A stretch of 64,000 nucleotides of DNA from assembly GCF_007665395.1 (NCBI RefSeq), contig NZ_VDND01000005.1, positions 284,593 to 348,592 of the forward strand, in the 5' to 3' direction. Source of the DNA: Pseudomonas oryzihabitans (lineage in GTDB: Bacteria; Pseudomonadota; Gammaproteobacteria; Pseudomonadales; Pseudomonadaceae). The notes beneath the pieces are model-generated. The model was given only the letters and a program-made list of their open reading frames with translations, searched no databases and was not told where the DNA came from. This document shows positions 42,119 through 52,636 of the stretch, one piece after another. The position numbers and the translations under genes are program-made. The number at the start of each line of letters is the position of its first letter. Positions within the stretch are counted from its first letter, which is position 1.

Positions 42119-42223
42119 GGGCGGGTTCCTTTGTACGATAAGAAGACGTGGGACCATGGTCGTCTTCATTCTGTGCCGGAAAAAGCGGCAGAATCGGATA
42201 GCACCTTCACCATGGGAGTGAAA

Positions 42224-43132
42224 ATGATCCGCTTCGACGACCTCGGCCTCTTCGTGCGCTCCGCCGCCCTCGGCAGCTTTTCCCGCGCGGCCCGCGAGGC
42301 AGACCTGTTGCCGGGGCAGGTGAGCGCCGCCATCGGCCGGCTGGAGCGCGACCTGGGCATTCGCCTGTTCGCCCGTTCGACCCGCAGCCTGAGACTCACC
42401 GCCGAGGGTGAGGCCTACCTGCCCTATGCCCGGGAGGTGCTGGAGACGCTGCGCGAGGGGCGCGAACGCCTGCAAGGGGAGAGTCCAGAGCTGCGTGGCG
42501 TGCTGCAGGTGGCGGCGCCTTCGGACCTGGGACGCAACCTGTTGCTGCCCTGGCTGGCGGACTTTCGTCAGCGCCATCCGGGCCTGACCCTGCGGCTGTA
42601 CGTCTCCGACCAGCAGGCCGACGTCTATCGCGATCCGGTGGACATCGCCATTCGCTACGGGCGCAGCCAGGACGACAGCCTGGTGGCCCTGCCGTTGGCG
42701 CCCGACAACCACCGCCTGCTGGCGGCGGCGCCGGCCTACCTGGCCCGCCAGGGCACGCCGCGCAGCCTGGACGACCTGGCGCGGCACGCCTGCCTGCTCT
42801 ATCAGCTGCATGGCCGCACCTACGACAAATGGAGCTTCCCGCTGCCCGAGGGCGGCCAGCGCCAGGTGAGCGTCAGTGGACCGCTACAGAGCGACGATGC
42901 CGAGGTGGTGCGGCGCTGGGCGGTGGCCGGGGAGGGCATCGTCTACAAGTCCTGGCTGGACATGAGGGACGACCTGGCGACCGGCCGGCTGGTGCGGGTG
43001 CTGCCCGGACAGCCCGGCGAGCCGCTGCCGCTGCAGCTGTTCTGTCCGCATCGCCGACAGTTCTCCCCGGCGGTCAGGCAACTGCATGGCTGGCTGGCCG
43101 AGCGTTTCGCGGCCCTGGGTGCTCAGCCCTGA
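42224..43132 (+). CDS. LysR-family regulator
   Basis: The 302-residue protein has an N-terminal winged helix (FVRSAALGSFSRAAREADLLPGQVSAAIGRLERDLGIRLFARSTRSLRLT) and a substrate domain. It is of the CrgA/DsdC-like group that often controls an adjacent divergent oxidoreductase. The start at 42224 has GGGAG five bases upstream. The 105-bp gap to the divergent quinone oxidoreductase gene likely holds its operator. Confidence 0.93.
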   Translation: MIRFDDLGLFVRSAALGSFSRAAREADLLPGQVSAAIGRLERDLGIRLFARSTRSLRLTAEGEAYLPYAREVLETLREGRERLQGESPELRGVLQVAAPSDLGRNLLLPWLADFRQRHPGLTLRLYVSDQQADVYRDPVDIAIRYGRSQDDSLVALPLAPDNHRLLAAAPAYLARQGTPRSLDDLARHACLLYQLHGRTYDKWSFPLPEGGQRQVSVSGPLQSDDAEVVRRWAVAGEGIVYKSWLDMRDDLATGRLVRVLPGQPGEPLPLQLFCPHRRQFSPAVRQLHGWLAERFAALGAQP

Positions 43133-43135
43133 ACG

Positions 43136-43168
43136 AAAAAGGGGTGGCTTCCGCTAGGAAGCCACCCC
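43136..43168 (-). terminator. Terminator for the esterase gene
   Basis: A 12-bp perfect stem GGGGTGGCTTCC / GGAAGCCACCCC with a GCTA loop. The T tract (A run at 43136-43140 on the plus strand) follows the stem on the minus strand, so it primarily ends the leftward esterase gene. It sits directly after the convergent LysR stop. Confidence 0.9.
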
Positions 43169-43185
43169 TGGGGTAGCGCAGGGAG

Positions 43186-44211
43186 CTATTGCAGGTGCTG
43201 CTTGAGCAGCTGGCCGGCCTGGGTCAGGGCAGCCTGGACCTCGGGTACCTTGGCCAGGGCGTTGAGCAGACCGTAGTCGTGGATCATGCCGTTGTAGCGC
43301 ACCTGGACCACGTCGACCCCGGCGGCATTGAGCTTGCGTGCATAGGCTTCGCCCTCGTCACGCAGGACATCGTTCTCCGCGGTCTGCACCAGCGCCGGCG
43401 GCAGGCCCTTGAGCTGGGCCTCGCTGGCCCGCAACGGCGAGGCGTAGACGTTAGCGCGCTCGGTCTCACTAGTGGTGTAATTGTCCCAGAACCACTTCAT
43501 CATGTTGCGGGTGAGGAAGCGTCCTTCGGCATAGGCCTGGTAGGAAGCGTTGTCGAAGCTGGCATCGGTCACCGGCCAGAACAGCACCTGATAGCGCAGC
43601 TTGGGCGTGCCCTTGTCCTTGGCCATCAGGCTGACCACCGCGGCCATGTTGCCACCGACGCTGTTGCCGGCCACGGCCAGGCGACTGCCGTCGACGTCGA
43701 TCTCCTTACCATGCGTGGCGACCCACTGGGTGGCGGCATAGGCCTGGTCGATGGCTACCGGGAAGTGGGCTTCCGGGCTCGGCGTGTAGTTGACGAACAC
43801 CGCCGTGGCGCCCGAGGCGACCACCAGGTCACGCACCAGGCGCTGGTGGGTGGGGAAATCACCCAGCACCCAGCCGCCGCCGTGGAAGAACATGAAGGCC
43901 GGCGTCTGCCCCTTGGCGTTCGCCGGGCGGACGATGGTCAGCTGCAGCGGCTTGCCGTCGACCTGGATGGTCTTTTCGCGGGTCTTGACCCCTGAGAGAT
44001 CGACCTTGACGCCGGACTGGGCGCCGGACAGCACCGCGCGGGCGTCCTTGGGGCTCAGGGTTTCCAGGGGTTTGCCACCGCTGCCGTTGAGGGCGTCGAC
44101 GAAACCCTGGGTGGTGCGTTCCAGGGCCGGATCGGGCTGGGGCGCGGCGAAGGCGCTACCCAGGGCCAGGGTGAGCGCGGAAAGGCCAAGCAGACGAGCG
44201 AAGGTACGCAT
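43186..44211 (-). CDS. Secreted alpha/beta hydrolase, HSL-type esterase
   Basis: The 341-residue protein has a signal peptide (LSALTLALGSAFA). The hormone-sensitive lipase family oxyanion motif HGGGW is at 110-114, the nucleophile Ser184 is in GNSVGG, the acid is in ENDVLRD and the His in MIHDYG. It probably acts on short acyl esters in the periplasm or outside. It is monocistronic, as a terminator follows. Confidence 0.92.
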   Translation of the reverse strand: MRTFARLLGLSALTLALGSAFAAPQPDPALERTTQGFVDALNGSGGKPLETLSPKDARAVLSGAQSGVKVDLSGVKTREKTIQVDGKPLQLTIVRPANAKGQTPAFMFFHGGGWVLGDFPTHQRLVRDLVVASGATAVFVNYTPSPEAHFPVAIDQAYAATQWVATHGKEIDVDGSRLAVAGNSVGGNMAAVVSLMAKDKGTPKLRYQVLFWPVTDASFDNASYQAYAEGRFLTRNMMKWFWDNYTTSETERANVYASPLRASEAQLKGLPPALVQTAENDVLRDEGEAYARKLNAAGVDVVQVRYNGMIHDYGLLNALAKVPEVQAALTQAGQLLKQHLQ

Positions 44212-44279
44212 GACGGATGACTCCTCGAACGGGAAAGACCGGGCGCCTCGGGGGCGAGGCGCCGGCAGCGCGGTGAGCC

Positions 44280-44696
44280 TCAGGCTAGGGTCAGGCGCAC
44301 GTCCACGTTGCCGCGGGTGGCGTTGGAGTAGGGGCAGACCTGGTGGGCCTTCTCGACCAGGTCTTCGGCCACGGCGCGGTCCAGGCCCGGCAGGCTGATG
44401 GTCAGCTCGACGTCCAGGGCGAAGCCGGTGGGGATCGGGCCGATGCCGACCTGGGCGGTCACGCTGACGTCAGCCGGAACGGCGATCTTTTCCTTGGCAC
44501 CGACGAACTTGAGCGCGCCGATGAAGCAGGCCGAATAGCCGGCGGCGAAGAGTTGCTCGGGGTTGGTGCCGGAACCGCCGGCGCCGCCCAGCTCCTTGGG
44601 CGTGGACAGCTGGACGTCCAGGGCCTTGTCGCTGCTGATGGAACGGCCGTCACGGCCGCCGGTGCTGGTGGCGGAAGCGGTGTAGAGGATGTTCAT
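44280..44696 (-). CDS. ohr: Organic hydroperoxide resistance protein
   Basis: The 138-residue Ohr/OsmC-fold peroxidase reduces organic and lipid hydroperoxides using Cys57 (SACFIG) and Cys121 ([11 protein letters not shown]), with Arg15 nearby in the active site. It belongs to the Ohr branch rather than OsmC by these motifs. It is regulated by the adjacent ohrR, and TATCGCGATA boxes lie upstream. Confidence 0.97.
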   Translation of the reverse strand: MNILYTASATSTGGRDGRSISSDKALDVQLSTPKELGGAGGSGTNPEQLFAAGYSACFIGALKFVGAKEKIAVPADVSVTAQVGIGPIPTGFALDVELTISLPGLDRAVAEDLVEKAHQVCPYSNATRGNVDVRLTLA

Positions 44697-44715
44697 GGCA
44701 AGCTCCTGGGTTGGA

Positions 44716-44800
44716 TATCGCGATAACTGAATGGTCGGGCGTTAACCGAGAGGGGAGGCCCGGGTACGGATTTAAGTTATCGCGATATTTGTTATCGCGC
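44716..44800. promoter_or_regulatory. OhrR operator boxes in the ohr promoter region
   Basis: Perfect TATCGCGATA palindromes are at 44716-44725 and 44778-44787, followed by a half site TATCGCGC at 44793-44800. They lie in the intergenic region between the ohr start (44696) and the ohrR stop (44845). They are good candidates for OhrR binding; footprinting is needed to know which are used. Confidence 0.8.
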
Positions 44801-44844
44801 AAATATAATTTCAGGCCCAGGCGACCAGTGGCAGTGGCGGGTTT

Positions 44845-45279
44845 TTAACGCTCCAGCTTGGAACGCAGTGCCATGAGGTTCTCGCGCAGCTCGGTCATCT
44901 CCGCATCCCCCAGCGCGCAGTAGCCGCCGATGGTGCCGTTGATCTTGCGCGCCCGCTCGCGCAGGGCGCGGCCTGGCGCGGTGAGTTCGATGGACAGGTT
45001 GCGCTCGTCCTCGGCACTGCGCTGGCGCGTCACGTAGCCTTCGGCTTCGAGGCGCTTGAGGACCGGGGTCAGGGCCCCGGAGTCCTGGTGCAGCCGGCGC
45101 GCCAGCTCCTTGAGCGGCAGATGGTCGTTTTCCCAGAGCACCAGCATCATCAGGTACTGCGGGTAGGTCAGGCCCACCTCCTCGAGCAGCGGCTTGTACA
45201 CCTTGGTCATGGCCAATGAGGTGGAGTACAGCGCGAAGCAGAGCTGCTGATCGAGAAGGAGCGGGTCTTTGCTGGTCAT
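44845..45279 (-). CDS. ohrR: MarR-family organic peroxide sensor-repressor
   Basis: The 144-residue MarR winged-helix protein carries the peroxide-sensing N-terminal cysteine (Cys14 in LLLDQQLCFALYS) and a second cysteine (GGYCALGD) as in two-cysteine OhrR. The DNA-binding segment is LKELARRLHQDSGALTPVLKRLE. The start at 45279 (MTSKDPLLL) was chosen because the upstream in-frame extension does not resemble the family. It lies upstream of ohr in the same direction. Confidence 0.93.
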   Translation of the reverse strand: MTSKDPLLLDQQLCFALYSTSLAMTKVYKPLLEEVGLTYPQYLMMLVLWENDHLPLKELARRLHQDSGALTPVLKRLEAEGYVTRQRSAEDERNLSIELTAPGRALRERARKINGTIGGYCALGDAEMTELRENLMALRSKLER

Positions 45280-45365
45280 GGAGGTCTCGTCACGGCAAAT
45301 GAGAAATGATTCTACCCCGAGCATTTGGGTAGCATAGCCTTTCGCCTTCAGACCCCGCGGTTTTC

Positions 45366-46886
<1,521 letters not shown>

Positions 46887-46959
46887 CGCGCAGGCTTCAA
46901 GTTTCATCGGTGCAGCCCGATAAAGCTCAGATCACGTCGTGCTCGGACGGGAGGGCTTC

Positions 46960-47700
46960 GTGGCGAGCAACTTCCTGCAATGCTTGTTACTCGGTCTGTT
47001 GCTGGCCTGCACGGGTGTCCGTGCGAGCGAAATCCAGGTGGTGACCGAGGATTATCCACCGTTCAGCCTGGTCCAGCCGGATGGCCGGGTGACCGGCTAT
47101 TCGGTCGAGCTGGTGCGCCTGCTGCTGGCCCGGGCGGAGCTCGCCGGCGAGCCGCAGGTCATGCCCTGGGCCCGCGCCTTCGCCCAGGCCCAGGAGCGCC
47201 CCGGCGTGCTGATCTTCTCCATGGCGCGGCTGCCCGAGCGAGAGGCGCTGTTCGAGTGGGTGGTGCCCCTCACCGAGACCAATCTCTGCCTGTTCAGCTG
47301 GCAGGGTCGCGTCCCGCCCTTCGCCAGTCTGGAGGCGGCCCGGGGCCGGCAGATCGCCACGGTCAATGGCGATGCCGGCGAGCGCATCCTGCTGGCGCAG
47401 GGGTTCGCCATCGGACGCGAGCTGCAGTCCAGCGCGCACTACAGCCTTAATCTGGAGAAACTCAAGAGCGGGCGGGTCGACTTGTGGATCGCCAACCGGG
47501 CGGTGGCCGACTACCTGGCCCGCCAGGCCGGCTACGAGCCCAGGCAGGACCTGGTGCAGGCCTATTGCGTGCCGCCCTATCCCCTGTACCTGGCAGCCAG
47601 CCTGAACACCGCGCCCGAGCTGGTGGCGCGGCTGCGGGCGGCCTTCGCCAGTCTGCAACAGGACGGGACGCTGGACGACCTTCGGCGGCGCTGGCTATGA
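46960..47700 (+). CDS. Periplasmic amino-acid-binding-type protein (SBP_bac_3)
   Basis: The protein of about 246 residues has a signal peptide ending near RAS-E and the classical VVTEDYPPFSLVQPDGRVTGYSVELVR opening of extracellular solute-binding family 3. No transporter genes are nearby. GTG at 46960 has GGGAGG five bases upstream; GTG at 46939 is also in frame. Its stop overlaps the start of the GGDEF gene, so it probably acts as a sensory ligand-binding partner rather than in uptake. This is inference. Confidence 0.87.
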   Translation: MASNFLQCLLLGLLLACTGVRASEIQVVTEDYPPFSLVQPDGRVTGYSVELVRLLLARAELAGEPQVMPWARAFAQAQERPGVLIFSMARLPEREALFEWVVPLTETNLCLFSWQGRVPPFASLEAARGRQIATVNGDAGERILLAQGFAIGRELQSSAHYSLNLEKLKSGRVDLWIANRAVADYLARQAGYEPRQDLVQAYCVPPYPLYLAASLNTAPELVARLRAAFASLQQDGTLDDLRRRWL

Positions 47701-49562
47701 GCGGCGTCCGCACGCACCGCTCGCTGGGTAATCGCCTGGCGCTGATGACGGTGGTGTTCTGTCTGCTGTTTTCCGCGGTCACGGCCGGGCTGCGTACCTG
47801 GAACATCTGGGAGCAGAACCGGCTGGGCATGGAGGCCGAGCTGCAGCTGCTGGAGCAGGTGTACCAGTCGACCCTGGCCAAGGCCATCTGGGAGCTGGAC
47901 AAGCCCGCGGTACAGGCGCACCTGGACGGCGCCCTGCGCGTCGCCTCGGTCGGACGCATCGAGCTGCGACTGGCCGGGCATGGCAAGGAGGTCGAGGTCC
48001 AGGCCCGCCAGCGTGACGACTGGATGGCCTCGAGCCTGGCACCGAGTCGCTATTGCGAGCTGGTCTACAGCCCTTATCCCGGCGGGCGCGAGGTGCTTGG
48101 CGAGCTGCTCATCCAGGGCAACGAGCCCCTGCTCTGGAACGAATTGCGCGACAGCGTGGCTGGCACCCTGCTGACCCAGGTCATCCTGGCCCTGCTGCTC
48201 GCCGCCCTGGTCAGCCTGGCCTTCAATCGCCTGGTGACCCTGCACGTCCGGCGCATCGCCCGGCACCTGTCGCGGTTGACGGCCGCCACTCTCGCCGCGC
48301 CCCTGGGCCTGCAGCGGCCGGCCCGGCACGACGAACTGGACCTGCTGGTGAGCGGCATCAATACGCTGCAGGGCAACCTGGCGGGCTACCTCGCCCAGCA
48401 GCATCGTCACGAGGAAGAGCTGGCCGCCCATCGCGACCGCCTGGCGGACCGGGTGCGCGAGCGCACGGCGGAGCTGGAGGCGCTGGCGGCCGCCCAGCAG
48501 ACCATCCTCGGGCTGTCCAACCAGCTCATCAATGCGCCCTGCGGCCAGTTCGACCGGCACTGCCAGGTCTGCCTGCAGGAGGTGGCCCAGCGGCTGGGGA
48601 CGCGGCAGGCCTTCTGGTTCAAGCGCCACGCCCAGGAGGCCGCGTATCGGCTGTACCAGGGCTGGTCCGACGCGGCCGAGCCGGCGCTGGGCATGCTGCT
48701 GCCGACCCCTTGCGGCGAACGCCTGGAGACCCTGCTGGAGCCCGAGGTACCTGGCATCTTCGCCAGTCGCGAGGCGCTCGTCGCGGCCCTCGGTGACGCG
48801 GCGGCGCCCTTGCTGGCGCTGGGCAACGAAGCCCTGGGCCTGGTCCACCTGCGCACCGCCGACGACGAGTACGGACTGCTGCTCTTCGGCCGTGACCTGG
48901 CGGGCGACTGGCGCACCGATGAACGCGCCCTGATCAACATGACCACCCAGCTGCTGTTGCACGCCTCTCACCACCAGGCGCAACTGCGCGACCTGCTGGC
49001 CTCCCAGGAGGCCCTGCGCAGCGCCAATGCGCGGCTGGAAGAGCTGTCGCTCAGCGATCCGCTCACCGGCCTGCCCAATCGACGCTGCTTCGACGAAACC
49101 GAGCACGTGGAATTTCGCCGCGCCCAGCGCTCCGGGCAGCCGCTCTCGCTGCTGGTCTGCGACGTCGATTTCTTCAAGCCCTACAACGACACCTATGGCC
49201 ATGCCCAGGGCGACCTCTGCCTGCAGCAGGTGGCCACCGCCATGCGCCAGGTCGTGGTCCGCGCCGGCGATCTGGTGGCGCGCATCGGTGGCGAGGAATT
49301 CGCGGTCCTGTTGCCGGCGACCGACCTGGAGGGCGCCGGCGAGATGGCCGAGCGCCTGCGCCGGGCCGTGCTGGCGCTGGGGATCGTCCATGGCGGATCG
49401 ACGGCCGCCGGCCAGGTCACCCTGAGCATCGGCTATGCCGCCTTGACCGCGGACATTCCCGATTTCGCCACCCTCATGGGTACTGCCGACCGGGCGCTCT
49501 ACCAGGCCAAGCGCCTGGGACGCAATCGCAGTTGTCACCTGCAGGAGGAGGTATCCCTATGA
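47697..49562 (+). CDS. Membrane-bound diguanylate cyclase
   Basis: The 621-residue protein has membrane segments at about 15-35 and 160-185, enclosing a periplasmic sensor of about 125 residues. A HAMP-like segment, a GAF-like cytoplasmic region and a C-terminal GGDEF domain follow. GGEEF is at 531-535, and RAGD is an RxxD inhibitory site five residues upstream, so c-di-GMP feedback inhibition is expected. The ATG at 47697 overlaps the preceding stop, and the stop overlaps the next gene. Two periplasmic binding proteins flank it in one operon. Confidence 0.93.
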   Translation: MSGVRTHRSLGNRLALMTVVFCLLFSAVTAGLRTWNIWEQNRLGMEAELQLLEQVYQSTLAKAIWELDKPAVQAHLDGALRVASVGRIELRLAGHGKEVEVQARQRDDWMASSLAPSRYCELVYSPYPGGREVLGELLIQGNEPLLWNELRDSVAGTLLTQVILALLLAALVSLAFNRLVTLHVRRIARHLSRLTAATLAAPLGLQRPARHDELDLLVSGINTLQGNLAGYLAQQHRHEEELAAHRDRLADRVRERTAELEALAAAQQTILGLSNQLINAPCGQFDRHCQVCLQEVAQRLGTRQAFWFKRHAQEAAYRLYQGWSDAAEPALGMLLPTPCGERLETLLEPEVPGIFASREALVAALGDAAAPLLALGNEALGLVHLRTADDEYGLLLFGRDLAGDWRTDERALINMTTQLLLHASHHQAQLRDLLASQEALRSANARLEELSLSDPLTGLPNRRCFDETEHVEFRRAQRSGQPLSLLVCDVDFFKPYNDTYGHAQGDLCLQQVATAMRQVVVRAGDLVARIGGEEFAVLLPATDLEGAGEMAERLRRAVLALGIVHGGSTAAGQVTLSIGYAALTADIPDFATLMGTADRALYQAKRLGRNRSCHLQEEVSL

Positions 49563-50296
49563 AGCATCCCGTGCTGCTCGCCTTGCTCGTGCTGGTACTG
49601 CTGGGCCAGGGCGTGGAGGCGGCCACCGTGCGCGCCGTCACCGAAGACACCTCCTTCAGCCGGATCGTCGACGGCCGGGTGGGCGGGCCGGCGACCGCGG
49701 TGGTGGAGCGCACCCTGGCGCAGGCGGGTATCGATGACTACCGGGTGGAGCTCTATCCCTGGGCCCGCGCCTATGACCTGGCGCTGCACGAGCCGGGGGT
49801 GCTGATCTACCTCATCGCCCGGACCCCGGCCCGCGAAGCCCACTTCCAGTGGGTGGGGGAGGTGCTGCGCCTGCGCTACTACTTCTATCGGCTGGCGACG
49901 CGCGAGGATGTCCAGATCGAGCGTCTCGACGAGGCACGGCCCTATCGCCTGGGCGTGATGCGCGACGATGTGCGCCACCAGTACCTGCAGACACTGGGCT
50001 TCCCGCGGCTGGTGGTGTCCGGCCAGCAGCAGGACAACTTCAGCCGGCTGCTCAGCGGCCAGGTCGATGCCCTGCTCCTGCCGGAGCTGGATGCTGTCCA
50101 CCTCTGTCAGGCCGCTGGCAGCGCCTGCCCGGGGTTGCGCCGCCTGGCGGCCCTGGAAGACCTCGATACCCCGCTGTACATGGCGTTCAGCGCGACCACC
50201 CCGGCGCCCCTGGTAGAGCGCCTGCGCGAGGCCTTCGACCGGCTCAAGGCCAGCGGCGAAGTCGCGCGGCTGCTGGAGCAGTCGAACGAGCCCTAG
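49559..50296 (+). CDS. Second periplasmic binding-protein-like gene after the cyclase
   Basis: The 245-residue protein has a signal peptide (LLALLVLVLLGQGVEA) and a periplasmic binding fold related to the protein at 46960: TVRAVTEDTSFSRI, ELYPWARAYDLALHEPGVLIYLIARTPAREAHFQWV. The latter corresponds to PWARAFAQAQERPGVLIFSMARLPEREALFEWV of the first protein, so the two are paralogues. The ATG at 49559 overlaps the cyclase stop and has AGGAGG upstream. It probably presents a ligand to the sensor domain of the cyclase. Confidence 0.87.
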   Translation: MKHPVLLALLVLVLLGQGVEAATVRAVTEDTSFSRIVDGRVGGPATAVVERTLAQAGIDDYRVELYPWARAYDLALHEPGVLIYLIARTPAREAHFQWVGEVLRLRYYFYRLATREDVQIERLDEARPYRLGVMRDDVRHQYLQTLGFPRLVVSGQQQDNFSRLLSGQVDALLLPELDAVHLCQAAGSACPGLRRLAALEDLDTPLYMAFSATTPAPLVERLREAFDRLKASGEVARLLEQSNEP

Positions 50297-50451
50297 CTAT
50301 CCGCGGTGCCCCAGGTCGCTCGGCACCACCTCGCCTGCAGCGGCCGAACGCTATCGGTGGCTCGCGGAGCGGCCAGGCGGCAAGGACTCCCGTACCCGTG
50401 GCGGCAGACCTTCTCCACCAAGGCTTCCCCTTGCGATTGATTCGTATTAAC

Positions 50452-50469
50452 GTAACGTTATTACATATC
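50452..50469. promoter_or_regulatory. Candidate Zur box upstream of the L36 paralogue
   Basis: GTAACGTTATTACATATC matches 14 of 18 positions of a recalled Zur operator consensus (GATATGTTATAACATATC). It lies 20 bp before the start codon. Zinc-free ribosomal paralogues are commonly Zur-regulated, which supports the call, but the left half is weak. Confidence 0.5.
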
Positions 50470-50488
50470 AACCAGGGAGTCCGACAAC

Positions 50489-50638
50489 ATGAAAGTCCTC
50501 GCCTCGCTCAAACAGGCCAAACTCCGGCACCGTGACTGCCAGGTGGTCAAGCGCCGAGGGCGGATCTATGTGATCTGCAAGAGCAATCCGCGCTTCAAGG
50601 CGCGCCAGGGTAGCGCCAAGAATCGCCGCAAGGGCTGA
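50489..50638 (+). CDS. rpmJ: Ribosomal protein L36, zinc-independent paralogue
   Basis: The 49-residue basic protein ([11 protein letters not shown]... [24 protein letters not shown]) matches the longer YkgO-type L36 that lacks the full zinc-ribbon cysteine set. It replaces the zinc-binding form in the 50S subunit during zinc limitation. The start has GGGAG nine bases upstream, and a candidate Zur site precedes it. It is too short for a default gene finder. Confidence 0.93.
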   Translation: MKVLASLKQAKLRHRDCQVVKRRGRIYVICKSNPRFKARQGSAKNRRKG

Positions 50639-50721
50639 GCGGGCGAGGCTCATACCCCGGCGCTGGGTTGGGCCGGGCAGCGCGTATCGTGAAGATGCGC
50701 GCTGCCCTCCTTACGGTCGCC

Positions 50722-52446
50722 TCAGCGCAGCACGTTGGTCTTGGCCAGGTCCATCACCTCGCTGCCACGGCCGCTCATCACCGCGCGCAGCATATAGAGG
50801 CTGAAGCCCTTGGCCTGGGCGGCCTGGATCTTCGGCGGCAGCGACAATTCCTGCTTGGCGATGCGCACGTCCACCAGCGCCGGGCCGGGATGGGCGAAGG
50901 CCTCTTCCAGGGTGGCGTCCAGCAGGCTCGCCGACTCCACCTTCCAGCCGCGCACGCCGCAGGCTTCGGCGACCTGGGCGAAGTCGACGGCGGCGAGATC
51001 GGTGGTCTCGTCGAGCATTCCGGCGGCCTTCATCTCCATGGCGACGAAGCCCAGGGTGGCATTGTCGTAGACGATGACCTTGACCGGCAGCTGCTCGCTG
51101 GCCAGGGTCGCCAGCTCACCCAGCAGCATGGACAGGCCGCCATCGCCGGCCAGGGCCACCACCTGGCGGCCGGGATAGGCCGCCTGCAGGCCCATGGCCT
51201 GGGGCAGGGCGTTGGCCATGGAGCCGTGGGTGAAGGAGCCGGCCAGCTTGCGCTCGAAGTTCATCGCCAGGTAGCGCGCCGCCCAGACCGTGGGGGTGCC
51301 GACATCGCAGGTGAAGAGGGCGTCCGCCGCGGCCAGTTCGCTGACGCGAGTAGTGAGGTACTGCGGATGCAGCGGCTCGCCATCGGCGGTGGCGGTGGCC
51401 AGGTCGTCCAATTCGGCGCGGGTCTTGCGGTAGTGCTGCTGGGCCTTTTCCAGGAAGCGGCTGTGGCTGTTGGGCTGGAGTTTCGGCAGCAGGGCGTCGA
51501 GGGTGGCGCGGACGTCCCCTACCAGGCCCTTGAGCAGCGGGGTACGCACGCCCAGATGAGCCCCGCGTACGTCGATCTGCACCACCCGGCCATGGTCCGG
51601 AAAGAAGTTGCGATAGGGGAAGTTGCTGCCCAGCATCAGCAGCAGGTCGCATTCCTTGAGCGCGTGATAGCCGGAGGAAAAGCCGATCAGCCCGGTCATG
51701 CCCACGCCATAGGGGTTGGCATACTCGATATGGGCCTTGCCGCGCAGGGCGTGGACCACCGGCGCCTGCAGCCGCTCGGCCAGGGCCACTACCTGGGCAT
51801 GGGCACCGGCGCAGCCGGCGCCGCAGAGCAGGGTGATGCGCTTCTCGCCGGCCAGCAGCTCGGCCAGGGCGTCCAGTTCGGCGTCCGGCGGTACCACTAC
51901 CGGGCGTACCGGCTCGCTCCACTGGACCTCCTTGATCGGCGCCTCGGCCAGCGCCACGTCGCCGGGAATCACCACCACCGACACCGAGCGGTTGAGGATG
52001 GCCGAGCGCATGGCGGTCTCGAGGATGCGCGGCAGTTGCTCGGGGTGGGAGACCACCTCGCAGAAGTCGCTGCAGTCGCGGAACAGGCGTTCCGGGTGGG
52101 TCTCCTGGAAGTAGCCGAGGCCGATCTCGCTGGAGGGAATCTGAGCAGCGATGGCCAGTACCGGCGCGCCGCTGCGCTGGGCGTCGAACAGGCCATTGAT
52201 CAGGTGCAGGTTGCCCGGACCGCAGGAGCCGGCGCAGACCGCCAGGCGCCCGCTGGTATCGGCGGCCGCGCTGGCGGCGAAGGCGGCGGCCTCTTCGTGA
52301 CGCACGCCGCGCCAGCGGATGCGTCCCCGGCTGCGCAGGCTTTCGGTGAGGCCGTTGAGCGAATCGCCCGGCAGGCCCCAGATGGTGTCCACACCAGCGG
52401 CTTCGAGGGTGGCGACGAGCAGATCGGCAACGGTTTTCACAGCCAT
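50722..52446 (-). CDS. poxB: Pyruvate dehydrogenase (quinone)
   Basis: The 574-residue thiamine-diphosphate flavoenzyme oxidises pyruvate to acetate and CO2 and passes electrons to quinone at the membrane. The TPP activation Glu is in RHEEAAAF near residue 52, the FAD region in the middle, and the GDGGLSMLLGELATL thiamine motif near 435. The length is close to E. coli PoxB (572). The start at 52446 (MAVKTVADLL) is chosen over an upstream in-frame start. Acetolactate synthase was considered, but the overall PoxB-like C-terminal region fits better. Confidence 0.92.
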   Translation of the reverse strand: MAVKTVADLLVATLEAAGVDTIWGLPGDSLNGLTESLRSRGRIRWRGVRHEEAAAFAASAAADTSGRLAVCAGSCGPGNLHLINGLFDAQRSGAPVLAIAAQIPSSEIGLGYFQETHPERLFRDCSDFCEVVSHPEQLPRILETAMRSAILNRSVSVVVIPGDVALAEAPIKEVQWSEPVRPVVVPPDAELDALAELLAGEKRITLLCGAGCAGAHAQVVALAERLQAPVVHALRGKAHIEYANPYGVGMTGLIGFSSGYHALKECDLLLMLGSNFPYRNFFPDHGRVVQIDVRGAHLGVRTPLLKGLVGDVRATLDALLPKLQPNSHSRFLEKAQQHYRKTRAELDDLATATADGEPLHPQYLTTRVSELAAADALFTCDVGTPTVWAARYLAMNFERKLAGSFTHGSMANALPQAMGLQAAYPGRQVVALAGDGGLSMLLGELATLASEQLPVKVIVYDNATLGFVAMEMKAAGMLDETTDLAAVDFAQVAEACGVRGWKVESASLLDATLEEAFAHPGPALVDVRIAKQELSLPPKIQAAQAKGFSLYMLRAVMSGRGSEVMDLAKTNVLR

Positions 52447-52636
52447 GACAGAGACTCCAGGCAAGGGGTGGGGGAGGGCAGAGCCGCTTGGCAGAGGTCT
52501 TGTTGTGCTCTCTTGGGCCGGCGAAGCGGGGTGGAAGTTCGCGACCGCCTCGCCGTTTCGCCGGGCGAACGGTCGGCCCGACTCCGTCCGCTACGGCGAT
52601 AATCGCGGCCGGCTTGCATCGACAAGGAGCGTCTCC

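Noticed and set aside
50722..52446. poxB considered as acetolactate synthase catalytic subunit
   Set aside because: There is no small-subunit gene next to it, and its length and C-terminal region fit the membrane-binding pyruvate:quinone enzyme.
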